A stretch of DNA of 64,000 bases from Treponema sp. C6A8 (lineage in GTDB: Bacteria > Spirochaetota > Spirochaetia > Treponematales > Treponemataceae). Positions within the stretch are counted from its first letter, which is position 1; each line of letters begins with the position of its first letter. Location of the stretch: positions 248,001-312,000 of the forward strand of contig NZ_JHVB01000001.1 in NCBI RefSeq assembly GCF_000619925.1, given 5' to 3'. Under the pieces are notes generated by a model. That model was not told where the DNA came from, did not search any database, and worked only from the letters and a program-made list of their open reading frames with translations. Below, piece by piece: positions 8,652 to 18,200 of the stretch. The translations under genes were made by a program, and so were the position numbers.

Positions 8652-9686
8652 ATGTCTGATAACAAAATTATTCTTAAAGCTGAAGATTTGGATGGCTACC
8701 TTACAGCCGAAGATATGTCTGATTTGAAACGTCTTGACGAGATGTTTAAGGAGACAATGCAGTCTTTCGAGCCTGTAGATGAAGCAAAAATCGTAGAAGG
8801 ATATGATAAGCTTGGAAAGGAAATGCAGGCTATCTGTGCCAAACACCCAAATATCAAGGTTTTCTCTTTTGTTACAGAAGAAGGCGCCCATGCTGAATGT
8901 TCCCGCGTAATTTCTAAACTCCGCGACATCAATACAGATCACCAGGAGTTTATGTACTACAGCCAGCGCGCATACGAAATGCTTTTCCGCATGGCTTACA
9001 CAGACCAGCATTCTGATAAAAAGAGCCATATGTTTGTAAAAACTCCGGTAACTTATCCTGTTCAGAACTATGCCGTTCATAAAATCCCTGATATCGATGA
9101 TAAAATTGAAAATACTGTAATGTGCGTTATGCTACGCGGCGCTCTTCTTCCAAGTATGATTATGTCAAAGGAAATTCAGGAGTATTCTTCTCACGATTAC
9201 ATTACTCCATTTGCCCTTTTCAAAATCAGCCGCAACGACAAAAAAGGCGAGTCAGACATGGAATACATCATGGATTTGAACAAGTCTTTCTTTGACCTCA
9301 AGCAGCTTGACGGTAAAGATTTGATTTTTGCTGACCCAATGAACGCAACAGGCGGTTCTCTTGTAACTGTTGTTAAATATCTTCAGGAGCAGGGAGTTCA
9401 TCCTAAATCAATCGCTTTCTTCAATACAATTTCAACTCTCAAAGGAAGTATCCGCGTAACACGTGCCCTTCCAAACTGTACATGTTACACACTCTGGGTT
9501 GACCCTGTAATGAACGAAAAAGCTTACATTATGCCAGGTCTTGGTGATGCCGGCGACCGTTTGAACGGCTGTGATACTCAGGATTCTCCTCGCAATATCA
9601 TTCAGCTGATTGCAGACTACGGTCACAATATTTCAGGCCTCTACCGCCGCCAGCTTTACGAAATTGAAAAAATCGTATTAGGCTAA
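8652..9686 (+). CDS. upp: Uracil phosphoribosyltransferase-like protein with N-terminal extension
   Basis: The C-terminal two thirds match UPRT, which makes UMP from uracil and PRPP in pyrimidine salvage. [10 protein letters not shown] near 160 corresponds to the family's R-G-L/A-x-x-M block, the PRPP loop is DPMNATGGS at 228-236, and the uracil-binding signature [10 protein letters not shown] lies near 295-304. Typical Upp proteins have about 210 residues; this one has 344, with about 120 extra acidic helical residues at the N-terminus. The ribosome-binding site GAGG precedes the ATG. The neighbours are unrelated lipoproteins, so context adds nothing. The specificity is inferred from motifs; another phosphoribosyltransferase role is possible. 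Confidence 0.85.
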   Translation: MSDNKIILKAEDLDGYLTAEDMSDLKRLDEMFKETMQSFEPVDEAKIVEGYDKLGKEMQAICAKHPNIKVFSFVTEEGAHAECSRVISKLRDINTDHQEFMYYSQRAYEMLFRMAYTDQHSDKKSHMFVKTPVTYPVQNYAVHKIPDIDDKIENTVMCVMLRGALLPSMIMSKEIQEYSSHDYITPFALFKISRNDKKGESDMEYIMDLNKSFFDLKQLDGKDLIFADPMNATGGSLVTVVKYLQEQGVHPKSIAFFNTISTLKGSIRVTRALPNCTCYTLWVDPVMNEKAYIMPGLGDAGDRLNGCDTQDSPRNIIQLIADYGHNISGLYRRQLYEIEKIVLG

Positions 9687-9713
9687 AAATTCATCAGCGG
9701 GAGAAAAATTATT

Positions 9714-10415
9714 TTGAAAAGATTTTTACTCATAACATCTTTAAGCATTTTCTTTTTCTCCTGCGTGTCAAAACCAATTCCTATTCCCGGTGATAAAAAA
9801 ATAGCTGTAAATAACATATATGCTGAATATATGAATATTGCGGATGTATATTATTCGCTGGAAAAATATGACAAGGCGCTGGAATATTATAAATTAAGCA
9901 TGCAAAATTCCAAGCTTTACTGGGCCGCTTATTATAAAACTGCCAGGGTTTATGCCGTTCAGTCTAACTGGGAAGCTGCGCTGCCAATGTACCGCAATCT
10001 TTTACGCCGCGACAAGAATAATGATTCTTTGAAAGCTTCCCTTGCTTATATTTATGCCATGACAGGCAAGCTTAAAAAAGCAGAACGCGCCTATAAAGAA
10101 CTGATTTATCTTCAGCCAGATAACCGAGATTATCTTGAAAATCTGATTGCTGTTTATTTTGCAAGAAAGCAATATGATGAAGGTAAGCGCTATCTTGATG
10201 TATTAATAGAAAAATTTCCCGACAGTGAAAATATTTCCAAGTTTAAGGATCTTGTCAAAACTATTGATGATGAAAATGCAGCTGAAGTTCCTCTTGAAGA
10301 AGGGGAAACTTCAGATTCAGATAAAAGTATTTTTGACGAAGAGCTTGAAAACGAAGAAGCTGCTAACGGGGAGTTACCGCCACCACCTCCTGAGCGCGGT
10401 AAAAATAAATCTTAA
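9714..10415 (+). CDS. TPR lipoprotein
   Basis: 233 residues beginning at a TTG with GGGAG about ten bases upstream. A short signal peptide ends in the lipobox FFSC (Cys17), so the protein is lipid-anchored. Four TPR-like helix pairs follow (IADVYYSLEKYDKALEYYKL; YKTARVYAVQSNWEAALPMY; LAYIYAMTGKLKKAERAYKE; LIAVYFARKQYDEGKRYLD), then an acidic, low-complexity tail with a proline run (LPPPPPER). Such proteins usually scaffold envelope or secretion complexes. The stop codon overlaps the convergent neighbour's stop by a few bases, leaving no space for a terminator. Partner unknown. Confidence 0.8.
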   Translation: MKRFLLITSLSIFFFSCVSKPIPIPGDKKIAVNNIYAEYMNIADVYYSLEKYDKALEYYKLSMQNSKLYWAAYYKTARVYAVQSNWEAALPMYRNLLRRDKNNDSLKASLAYIYAMTGKLKKAERAYKELIYLQPDNRDYLENLIAVYFARKQYDEGKRYLDVLIEKFPDSENISKFKDLVKTIDDENAAEVPLEEGETSDSDKSIFDEELENEEAANGELPPPPPERGKNKS

Positions 10416-11458
10416 TTCTGATTCATAAATTCGTTATACTGTTCTGTATTTGCGCGGAATGCGATAACTTTTTCTTCTGTTTCTTCTGCGTGTTCAAGGG
10501 CTGCTTCAGCCTCGAATAAAAGTCTTTCGCCAGTTACAATGCGCTGGTTTCTGTTGGAAATTCCCACATAGCAGACAGGTTTGAAATCTGCATAAGTCTG
10601 TTCAATTTCATTAATTGTATTTTCTGCAATTGTCAGGTTTTCATCGATATTTGTATCATTTTTCAAAAGAATAAGGGTGTCGTCTTTTCCTTCAAAGACA
10701 AGGTTCTGCGCCTTCATTCTGTCTTCAAGAAGTTCAATCAATTTTCGGTATTCTTCAGATGTTTTTTCAATTCCAAGGAACTTCATTACAAAAATTGCAA
10801 ATTCTTTTTCATTTGCAATGGAATTTCTAAGGAGCTCTGTAAGTGTTTCATTAAAACTTACATCATATTCATCTTTTGATTTTTCTTCATTATTTACATC
10901 CTGATTATCTTCTGAATCAGCTTCATCATTATTGTTTTCTTCTGTTTCTTCATCAGAATCCTCGGCAGTTTTTGCCTGACCCTGGTTAGAAACAATTACA
11001 ATGAGAATAAGTGTTATTACGGTTACCACAAGGATGATTAAAAAGGAGCTTTTTCCATATTCAAAGATTTTTGACGGGCGAATCAAGTAGCCTTTTGCTT
11101 GCAGAGTAATTGTTCTGTTTTCATATGAAATTGTATAACTGAAATTATTAATGTATCTTGAATCCTGAATAGAAGTTTCGGGATAAAAAAATATATAGGA
11201 ATCGTTCATTTTTAATGTAACTTCAGCAATTCTGTCTGATGAATGAACAAATTTATTTAGCAGCTTTGATGCTTCTGTTTCAAAATTATCATAAGATGTA
11301 TTTTGCATCATTTTATTTGTAATAAAATTAAAGGATTCTTCAGTTTTTAATTTACCATCCTGATATTCAGAATATAATGAAGAACAGAATAAAATAATTG
11401 AAAATAGATAAATTGCTACTGCAAAAACTGAATAAATAATTACAGACTGTTTTTTCAT
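10412..11458 (-). CDS. Two-TM membrane protein with degenerate GGDEF domain
   Basis: 348 residues: TM helix about 7-28, an extracytoplasmic region of about 105 residues, TM helix about 138-157, a highly acidic linker (about 160-200), then a cytoplasmic domain from about 203. The last part has the outline of a diguanylate cyclase fold, including the late VGISNRNQR...LLFEAEAALEHAEE helix. The active-site loop reads GKDDT (257-261) where GGDEF would be. It should therefore not make c-di-GMP, but could sense or scaffold. It is the last gene of a tight operon with two Maf-type proteins. The GGDEF relation is a pattern judgement. Confidence 0.65.
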   Translation of the reverse strand: MKKQSVIIYSVFAVAIYLFSIILFCSSLYSEYQDGKLKTEESFNFITNKMMQNTSYDNFETEASKLLNKFVHSSDRIAEVTLKMNDSYIFFYPETSIQDSRYINNFSYTISYENRTITLQAKGYLIRPSKIFEYGKSSFLIILVVTVITLILIVIVSNQGQAKTAEDSDEETEENNNDEADSEDNQDVNNEEKSKDEYDVSFNETLTELLRNSIANEKEFAIFVMKFLGIEKTSEEYRKLIELLEDRMKAQNLVFEGKDDTLILLKNDTNIDENLTIAENTINEIEQTYADFKPVCYVGISNRNQRIVTGERLLFEAEAALEHAEETEEKVIAFRANTEQYNEFMNQN

Positions 11459-11461
11459 AAT

Positions 11462-12934
11462 TTATAAATACCTGTCTAAAGTTTTTCGAGCAATATTATA
11501 GAGCTCTTTATAATTATTATCGGAAAATTCTGAATTTTTTCTTAGCCATGCGATGTAAGGAAGTAAAATTATTTCTTTTTTTTCATCGTTTTTAAGCTGT
11601 TTTATAAAGGCCTTGTAATCGAATGTCTTGGAAGACTGTGTTTGTAAGCCGGCCGGGTGGCTTTTAATTTCAATATTATAAACAAAGTCCTTGTTTGAAA
11701 ATTCCGCGCCGGTATTAGTAAGATATTCTTCAAAGGATGTTCTGTAGCCTTCAAGAACTTCTGTGCTTTTATTATTGTTTTTGCTGATAAGGGGAGTTCT
11801 GTACATCAATTTGGAAAAAAGCTTTTCTGTTGAATTAAGCCGGTTACTTTGAAGCTGATAAAGAGTATCAAGATATGAGCCCTTTGCATAAGGCTTATTG
11901 TCTGGATATGAAAAATCAGCTCCGAAAACTTTAATTTTTGAAAAGCCCATCTGTATAGCCAGGTCCAATGCGCTTATTGTTACCGTGCCGCTTCCGGAAT
12001 AAAGCTTTAAGAGCTTAAGATTTTGAGACTGCTTTGCATATTCGCTTAATGGGTGCCCTGAGGTAAAATAAGATAATCTTGCCTTGTCAGAAATATTTCT
12101 TGCGGCGCTTGGATTTGAAGACAAATCAAAAAAGAAGGCAGTTTGCGAGTTATTTTTTACATGGCCTAAAAAATGATTGTAGGAAAGATACTGACCGTCA
12201 AGACTTACTGCTGCATCTGCTTTAATGCCGTATTTTGTTAATATAGTGTAGGCTGTGTCGGTTGCAATAATGTAGTAATCACCCTTTTTCAGTTCATTGA
12301 TATAGTTGTCTAAAGATGGCCCTGCCGCAATTATTGCCGCTGTTTTGCTGTTAACCGGCTGAAGGTTATTTTCCTGCTTATTGTTTGGAAGAATTTTCAG
12401 ATTGCAAAGTATATTTTTTTGCCATATTTTTCCAAAATGCGCCTGTACTGAAAAATCTGCCGAGACTTTTTTCAAGCCGCTTTGAATCTGTTTTTGAAGT
12501 AAATCTATAATATTTGAGTTTTCATTAATCCACGCCTTATTTTCAAAAATCTTGATATTTCCGTAAAGGGCAGGGATGTAATTACTTATTATTGCCTGAC
12601 AAAGATTTTCTGAATGATAGAAAAGTATATTTTTATTTTGAGATAAATTTTTTATTGCTGTCAGATGACTTAAAAAAGTAAGCTCATTTTCTGATTTTTC
12701 AACTGCAATTATTTTTGCTTGAGGGAAAGTTTCTGCAATGTTCTGAATTAATATGCCGCTTCCAATTCCTGTTATGATAAAAAATCTTGTGTCTGGTGAA
12801 AAAGTCTGAATTATCTGTTTTGCTTCCCTTTCAGGATCATATTTTGATTCTATACTTCTTCCATTTTGTAAAATTGGAATTTCTTTTCCGGTTTTGGATA
12901 ATATTATTTCTTTATAAATTGAATTAGTCATCAT
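11462..12934 (-). CDS. DUF115 / motility-associated factor (Maf) glycosyltransferase-like protein
   Basis: 490 residues. The core carries the DUF115 (6-hydroxymethylpterin pyrophosphokinase MptE-like) signature AAGPSLDNYINELKKGDYY, followed by IKADAAVSLDGQYLS and, later, GSGTVTISALDLAIQMGFSKI and VFGADFSYPD. An N-terminal Rossmann-like stretch (FFIITGIGSGILIQNIAE) precedes it. Maf proteins of this type transfer nonulosonic-acid-like sugars to flagellin in Campylobacter, Helicobacter and Aeromonas relatives. Treponemal flagellins are known to be O-glycosylated, so flagellin modification is a reasonable inference. The start overlaps the upstream paralogue by 11 bp. Catalysis is not shown by sequence. 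Confidence 0.8.
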   Translation of the reverse strand: MMTNSIYKEIILSKTGKEIPILQNGRSIESKYDPEREAKQIIQTFSPDTRFFIITGIGSGILIQNIAETFPQAKIIAVEKSENELTFLSHLTAIKNLSQNKNILFYHSENLCQAIISNYIPALYGNIKIFENKAWINENSNIIDLLQKQIQSGLKKVSADFSVQAHFGKIWQKNILCNLKILPNNKQENNLQPVNSKTAAIIAAGPSLDNYINELKKGDYYIIATDTAYTILTKYGIKADAAVSLDGQYLSYNHFLGHVKNNSQTAFFFDLSSNPSAARNISDKARLSYFTSGHPLSEYAKQSQNLKLLKLYSGSGTVTISALDLAIQMGFSKIKVFGADFSYPDNKPYAKGSYLDTLYQLQSNRLNSTEKLFSKLMYRTPLISKNNNKSTEVLEGYRTSFEEYLTNTGAEFSNKDFVYNIEIKSHPAGLQTQSSKTFDYKAFIKQLKNDEKKEIILLPYIAWLRKNSEFSDNNYKELYNIARKTLDRYL

Positions 12935-14408
12935 TTAAAATTTTCTGTAATTTTTTCATCAATCTTGAGTTTTCTTTTTCCAGTTTTTCCTGAGCTTCAT
13001 TGTTTTCAGGATTATGCTTGATTGCAACAAAATCCAAAGGAAATAAACTTTTTTTCCAGCCTTCAGTATTACAGTTTCTTAAAATATAAGTCAGGACATT
13101 TTTAATATTTGTTTTATTTTCTAAAGCTGAAAGTTTTTTGCTTTTGCTGATAGAGAATGTTTTAGAAGAAGTATAAAGCTTGCATTCTTCAGCAAATTTC
13201 TCAGGGCTGATATCTATAATGTCACCAAGACTATTTTTTTTGCCTTCTTCTGAAATAATTCTGAAAAATTTATTATTCTCCAGCTTTTGATTGCAAAACC
13301 AGTCTTTGTAAATCATTAAAGACTGGTTCTTAAAGCCAGATTTTGCAATTCTTTTTTCTTTTGAATTGATAAAATAATCATTAAGGCAGGCATTTTTTTC
13401 AAGTTCATTTGGTTGAGTATGCTGAAAACCTTTTTGTTCGCTTAGGTCCAGGCCTGAATAATATATTTTTCCTGTCGTAAGATTTTTTGCAAGGTCTAAA
13501 GCTGTTCCGCTGACAGTTCCATTGCGTTTTGCTTCAATAAATGGAATAGATGTCTGATCCGCAAGTTGGCGTGAAATGCCGTCATTATAAAAAAGTGGAA
13601 TTATCTTAAGATTTTGTAAGATCTCTTTTTTGCAATAAGCTTCTGAAGTTATTGCCAGCGGTATTTTATTTTTTGTAAGCTTTTTCAAATGTTCTCCAGC
13701 CCAATAGCCTCCATCCGTAGAAATACAAAAATCTGGGATAATATCATTTTCCAAAAGTGTTGTTATTGCAGAACTTAAAGCAATAATTACAAAAGATTTC
13801 TGGCCTTTTTTAAGGCTTTCAAGGTTATCTTGTAAGCTGGGGCCTGAAGCAGCAATAAAAACTGGTGAACTTGTTTTATTGAAAGTATAAAAATCCTGCG
13901 CGTATTTAATGAAATTTGCAGAGTTTATAAGCCATTTTTTTTCAAAAAACTGTCTTGTAACTAAAAGTGTCTTTGCAGTATCAAGTGCCTGTTTTATCTG
14001 AAGCCAGACCTGCTTATTTTCATCTGGGAATATCTTTTCGGATGCCGTCCAGGAAATAAAGAGCACTGAAAAAATATTGTCTTCTGAAAATTCCCTAAGT
14101 AAATGATTTTTTAAATCACTGATACTTTCTTTATTAAAGGCAAAATCAAAAAGATTATTGTAAGATTCAAATTCATGTGTATACCTTATTGCTCCGATTT
14201 TTGCATAAGGAAAAGATTTTTTCAGATATGGAGCACAGTAAGAAAGACCTGGTTCAGTTATAATTACATATGAGGGCTTGAAGGTTGATTTAATGTTTAA
14301 TGAAAATCTTTCTGCTTCTTTAATAGGTGAGTATGCAGAGTGAAGAAGGAGCCCATTAGCTTTTACAGTTTTTACTCCTTCCTTAGTATCAAGATATTCA
14401 AAAATCAA
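12924..14408 (-). CDS. DUF115 / Maf glycosyltransferase-like protein, second copy
   Basis: 494 residues with the same layout as its downstream neighbour but clearly diverged: AASGPSLQDNLESLKKGQKS, then IPDFCISTDGGYWAGEHLKK, GTVSGTALDLAKNLTTGKI and YYSGLDLSEQKGFQHTQ. The N-terminal half again contains a strand-helix pattern (YVIITEPGLSYCAPYLKK). Tandem copies suggest either two sugar-transfer steps, two flagellin substrates or a heterodimer. It abuts the 271-residue unknown gene directly. Maf assignment is by motif; the sugar and acceptor are unknown. Confidence 0.78.
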   Translation of the reverse strand: MIFEYLDTKEGVKTVKANGLLLHSAYSPIKEAERFSLNIKSTFKPSYVIITEPGLSYCAPYLKKSFPYAKIGAIRYTHEFESYNNLFDFAFNKESISDLKNHLLREFSEDNIFSVLFISWTASEKIFPDENKQVWLQIKQALDTAKTLLVTRQFFEKKWLINSANFIKYAQDFYTFNKTSSPVFIAASGPSLQDNLESLKKGQKSFVIIALSSAITTLLENDIIPDFCISTDGGYWAGEHLKKLTKNKIPLAITSEAYCKKEILQNLKIIPLFYNDGISRQLADQTSIPFIEAKRNGTVSGTALDLAKNLTTGKIYYSGLDLSEQKGFQHTQPNELEKNACLNDYFINSKEKRIAKSGFKNQSLMIYKDWFCNQKLENNKFFRIISEEGKKNSLGDIIDISPEKFAEECKLYTSSKTFSISKSKKLSALENKTNIKNVLTYILRNCNTEGWKKSLFPLDFVAIKHNPENNEAQEKLEKENSRLMKKLQKILNDD

Positions 14409-15224
14409 TTAAATCACCTTTAAGAATTCTTTTGCAGCGATTGCTGACTGTGCCTGCCCTAAAAAATTAAGTCCTATTAATTCGGCGCTGCTTTCAAGAA
14501 CAGATTTTAAAAGCTTTACAAGATGATTATGCAGCAGTTCCGGCACAAAAACTGATTTAAGTGAAAATATTACGTTGACTGCGGTTTTTGAACTTTTGGA
14601 AACTGCAGAAGGCGATGCAAAATAAGAACTCATGCGGTTAAAAAGTTCGCTCATAAGGGCAATTTCGTATACATCGCGGGAGTCACTTTCATCCTTGTGT
14701 TTTTTTGACAGAAAATCATCAAAACTTTCTGAAAAATCAATGGAAAGCATATAGTTTTTATTTTCAGGATTAAGCTTTATATCCGTCAAATCCTGCCAGC
14801 TTGCCTGATTTATCTGTTTGTAAGAGAGTAAAAGTTTTTCTGTCAGATTTTTATTGCAAAGTAAAATAATTCTGTCTTCTGCAAGCCTGCATATGCTTAC
14901 AGAAGTAATTCTTTCTTCCAATTCTGATGAAAAAAACTGCAAAATCTGGTTTAGGGAAAAATCGCTTGAAGAAAAATTATAGATTTTCCCTAAAACCGGA
15001 GTCAGGCCGTCCCAGAAAGTTTTTGTGGAATCTGAAAGAAGAATTGTTTCTCCGTCTAATCCGTATGAATTTTTACAGAAGAAGAAATCAGAATAATAAA
15101 ATAGTTCTGCAAATATTTCTATTTTATTATTCTGAATAAAGTTCAGGAAACTTTGCTCATTTCTGCTGATTTGTAAGTTTTCAATCTTATGTAATAGTCC
15201 TGAATTCTGAGATGTTAAGTCCAT
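14409..15224 (-). CDS. Conserved-looking cytoplasmic protein, function unknown
   Basis: 271 residues without signal peptide or TM helix. No family is recognised. The sequence alternates predicted helices and strands, with a Ser/Lys-rich central section (DFLSKKHKDESDSRDVYEI) and a C-terminal helical part (LLHNHLVKLLKSVLESSAEL) ending AAKEFLKVI. It is separated by a single base from the acidic repeat protein gene upstream and abuts the first Maf-like gene downstream, so it is firmly part of this operon. A role in the same flagellar or glycan process is inferred from position only. Confidence 0.7.
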   Translation of the reverse strand: MDLTSQNSGLLHKIENLQISRNEQSFLNFIQNNKIEIFAELFYYSDFFFCKNSYGLDGETILLSDSTKTFWDGLTPVLGKIYNFSSSDFSLNQILQFFSSELEERITSVSICRLAEDRIILLCNKNLTEKLLLSYKQINQASWQDLTDIKLNPENKNYMLSIDFSESFDDFLSKKHKDESDSRDVYEIALMSELFNRMSSYFASPSAVSKSSKTAVNVIFSLKSVFVPELLHNHLVKLLKSVLESSAELIGLNFLGQAQSAIAAKEFLKVI

Positions 15225-15225
15225 A

Positions 15226-18200
15226 TTAAGACAATCCCAATTCAGAGAACAATTTTTTGTATGTTACAAATTCATCTGATTTTGCAAATTCCATAATCTT
15301 TTCTTCAGGAAGGTTTTCCAGAAGCTGATCCATATAAAGAAGAACAGATTTTATGTCACGCTTAAGATCATCGTTTGTATTATGCTCAGAAGTGTAAAGT
15401 TTGTCCTGTTCCAGAACGTTTTCTTTATCTGAATTCAGATAGTCTATGTTATCTTTTGAAATATTAGTATCAAGATTATCTACTTCTGCAAATTCTGAAG
15501 AAATTTCAGCAGTTTCTGCAGGCTCAGGTTCTTTTGCCAGCAATTTTTCTACAGTTGGAATCTCATCATCTGCGATTGAAGTTTCTTCTGTTACAGGTTC
15601 AGAAGGCTCTTCAATTACGCTTGCTGGACTTTCTGTCACAGGTAAAGATTCTGTTTCTACAACTTCTGCTGGTTCTGTATTGTCCAAATCAGAGAGAAGG
15701 GTATCTGTTGTATCAAAATGCTCTTCAAACAAAGTATCAGGAGAATCAAACTGAGTTGAATTTTCTGATGCTGCATTATCATCATTGCCAAAGATTGATT
15801 CTGTTGTTTCAAATACTGTTTCTTCAGAAGCAGGTACTTCTTCTGTTGTAGAATTTACAGAATCCATAAAATCAGTTTCGTTAGATTCTACAACAATATC
15901 TTCACTCTTTGGAATTGAGATTTCATCAGGAAGTTCTTCTTCTGTTTCATTTTCCTGGTCAAGCTGGATATTTTCAATATCAGGCTCTTCTTCAAGATTT
16001 TTGTCATTAAAATCAAAAGACAAATCTTCATTAATTGCTGTTTCTTCTGCTTCTATAGGAGCGTTTTCAACTACGTCAGGCTGAAGGCCTTCAGAAGCTT
16101 CTTCTGTTACTTCTGTAGTTGTCATTATATTGGCAAGCTCATCTCCTGAGAGGGCAATAGTATCATCGCCGTCATCTGTAAAGAAGCCGCCCTGCTGTTC
16201 TTCTGCAGGCTCATCTGTAACAGGAATTTCTGTTTCAGCAATTACAGGCTCTTCCTCAGCCACAGTTTCAGAAGGAATTTCATCTTCGATAGTTTCTGAT
16301 TCAGCTTCAATTACAGAATCGCTGTCGATAGGAATCTGAGTTAATTCATCTTCAGAAAGGGCGATAGTATCATCATCGTCATCAGCAAAGAAACCTCCCT
16401 TGTCTTCAACAGGGCTTTCTTCTTCTTTAGGTTCTTCTACCTGAGTTTCTTCGAATACAGGTTCAGAATTTTCTGTAATATCAAGGTCTTCAAAAACTGA
16501 AGTATCTTCAAGTGTAATTTCAGCCTCATCTACAGCACTTTCCTCTACTGCAGGCTCATTATTTTCTACAATTGCAGGTTCAGCCGGGCTTTCTGTTACG
16601 ATTTCTTCTGTTGGAGACTGAATTTCCTCTGTTGCAGGCTGTGATTCTTCAATTTCAGGCTGAGGCATTTCAAATTCAGCAGTTTCTTCAGCAATATTTT
16701 CTTCTGAAATTGCTTCCTCTGTGATTGTTTCCTGTGGAATTTCTTCCTGGACAGGTACCTGGATTTCTGGTTCAGAGAAGTCACTGTCTTCGCCAGAAAC
16801 GCCTCTTTCCTTTACTTCGTTAATTTCTGACTTAAGGTTATTTATATCGTTTTTAAGACCTGTAAGTTCAGCCATAATCTGCTGAAGAATAGAAGTTGTA
16901 GTTGGATCCGGCTGAGCTGGTGCAGCTGCCTGAACAGGCTCAGCTGCTTCTTCAGCTTCCTCTTTATCTTCTTCTGTTTTAATTTCACTTATAACAGGAG
17001 CTGATGCGAATGTATCTTCATCGCCGATTGAAAGGTCATAATCAACAACTGCGTCAGCTTCTTTCTTTTCTTCTACATTCTGAGTAACAGGAGTTTCTTC
17101 CGCATTTGAATCAATTCCAAAGTCTGAAAGATCTACTTCTTCTGTTGATACATTTGAAGTATCTGCAACATAAGGTTTGTCTTCTTCTGCTGAGAACGTG
17201 CTTTCTTCTGTAGTATCTGCTTCAAATTCCTCTGAATCATCAGCTGTAAAATCACTAAAGTCACTTTCAATCTTATTGTCTTCTGTTTCAATTGTGTCTG
17301 TAGAATCGTCAAAAGACAAATCCATATCAAGTACAGGCTCTTCTTCTATAGTATCTTCTGCTGGGGCTGAAGTTTCCTGAACTTCTACGCCGAAGTCGCT
17401 TGTATCAATAAAGTCATCAAGAGAAATTTCTTCTGAACTGCCTGAATCTACAGGAAGAGAGAAGTCTTCTGCTGGAGCGCTGGCAGCTCCCGGTTCTTTT
17501 CCAGGTTCATAGCCATTATTTCCGCTGGCAACAGAATCATCAGAGAAACCGTCTTCAAGGAAGTCATCAAGAGAAACTTCTTCTTCACCCGGTGCAAGCT
17601 GTGTTTTAGGTGCTTCTGTATCATTTGTTTCAGGAGCCGGCTCATCAATTGCATCAAAACTGATTTCTTCAAATTCTGCTTCTGAAGAGCCGTCTTCTGT
17701 ATTGATTTCAATTTCATCAGAAATTGGAGAAGGGGAAGCTTCATTTTCTGTTATGCTTCCGAATTCAGAAAGGTCAATGTCTGAAGAATTTGAATCTGCT
17801 GCCGGAACTTCAATACTTTCTGCCGCAGGTTCTTCAAAGCTTTCTTCAGAGATTTCAAAATTATCTTCTATAACAGGCTCTTCAATTGTGCCAAAAGAAC
17901 TTTCGTCAATTGAGTCTGCAACAGGTTCTTCAAAAGTCTCTTCAGCGGTTTCTTCAACTGATTCTTCAGGATTTATTTCAAAACTTTCTTCTGGAGCTGC
18001 TTCAAATGTGTCGTCTGAAACTTCTTCTGTTTCTGTATTTTCAAAAGCGGCATCTTCCGGGAATTCATGCAGTAAAACTTCGTCAGTGCCAACTTCATTG
18101 GAAATTTCTTCTCCATTTGCAAACATCATAGACTCGTCTGTTTCTTCTTCAACCTGAGTTGTATTAGCAATGTTCATTAATTCATCTGCTGTAAGGGTAG

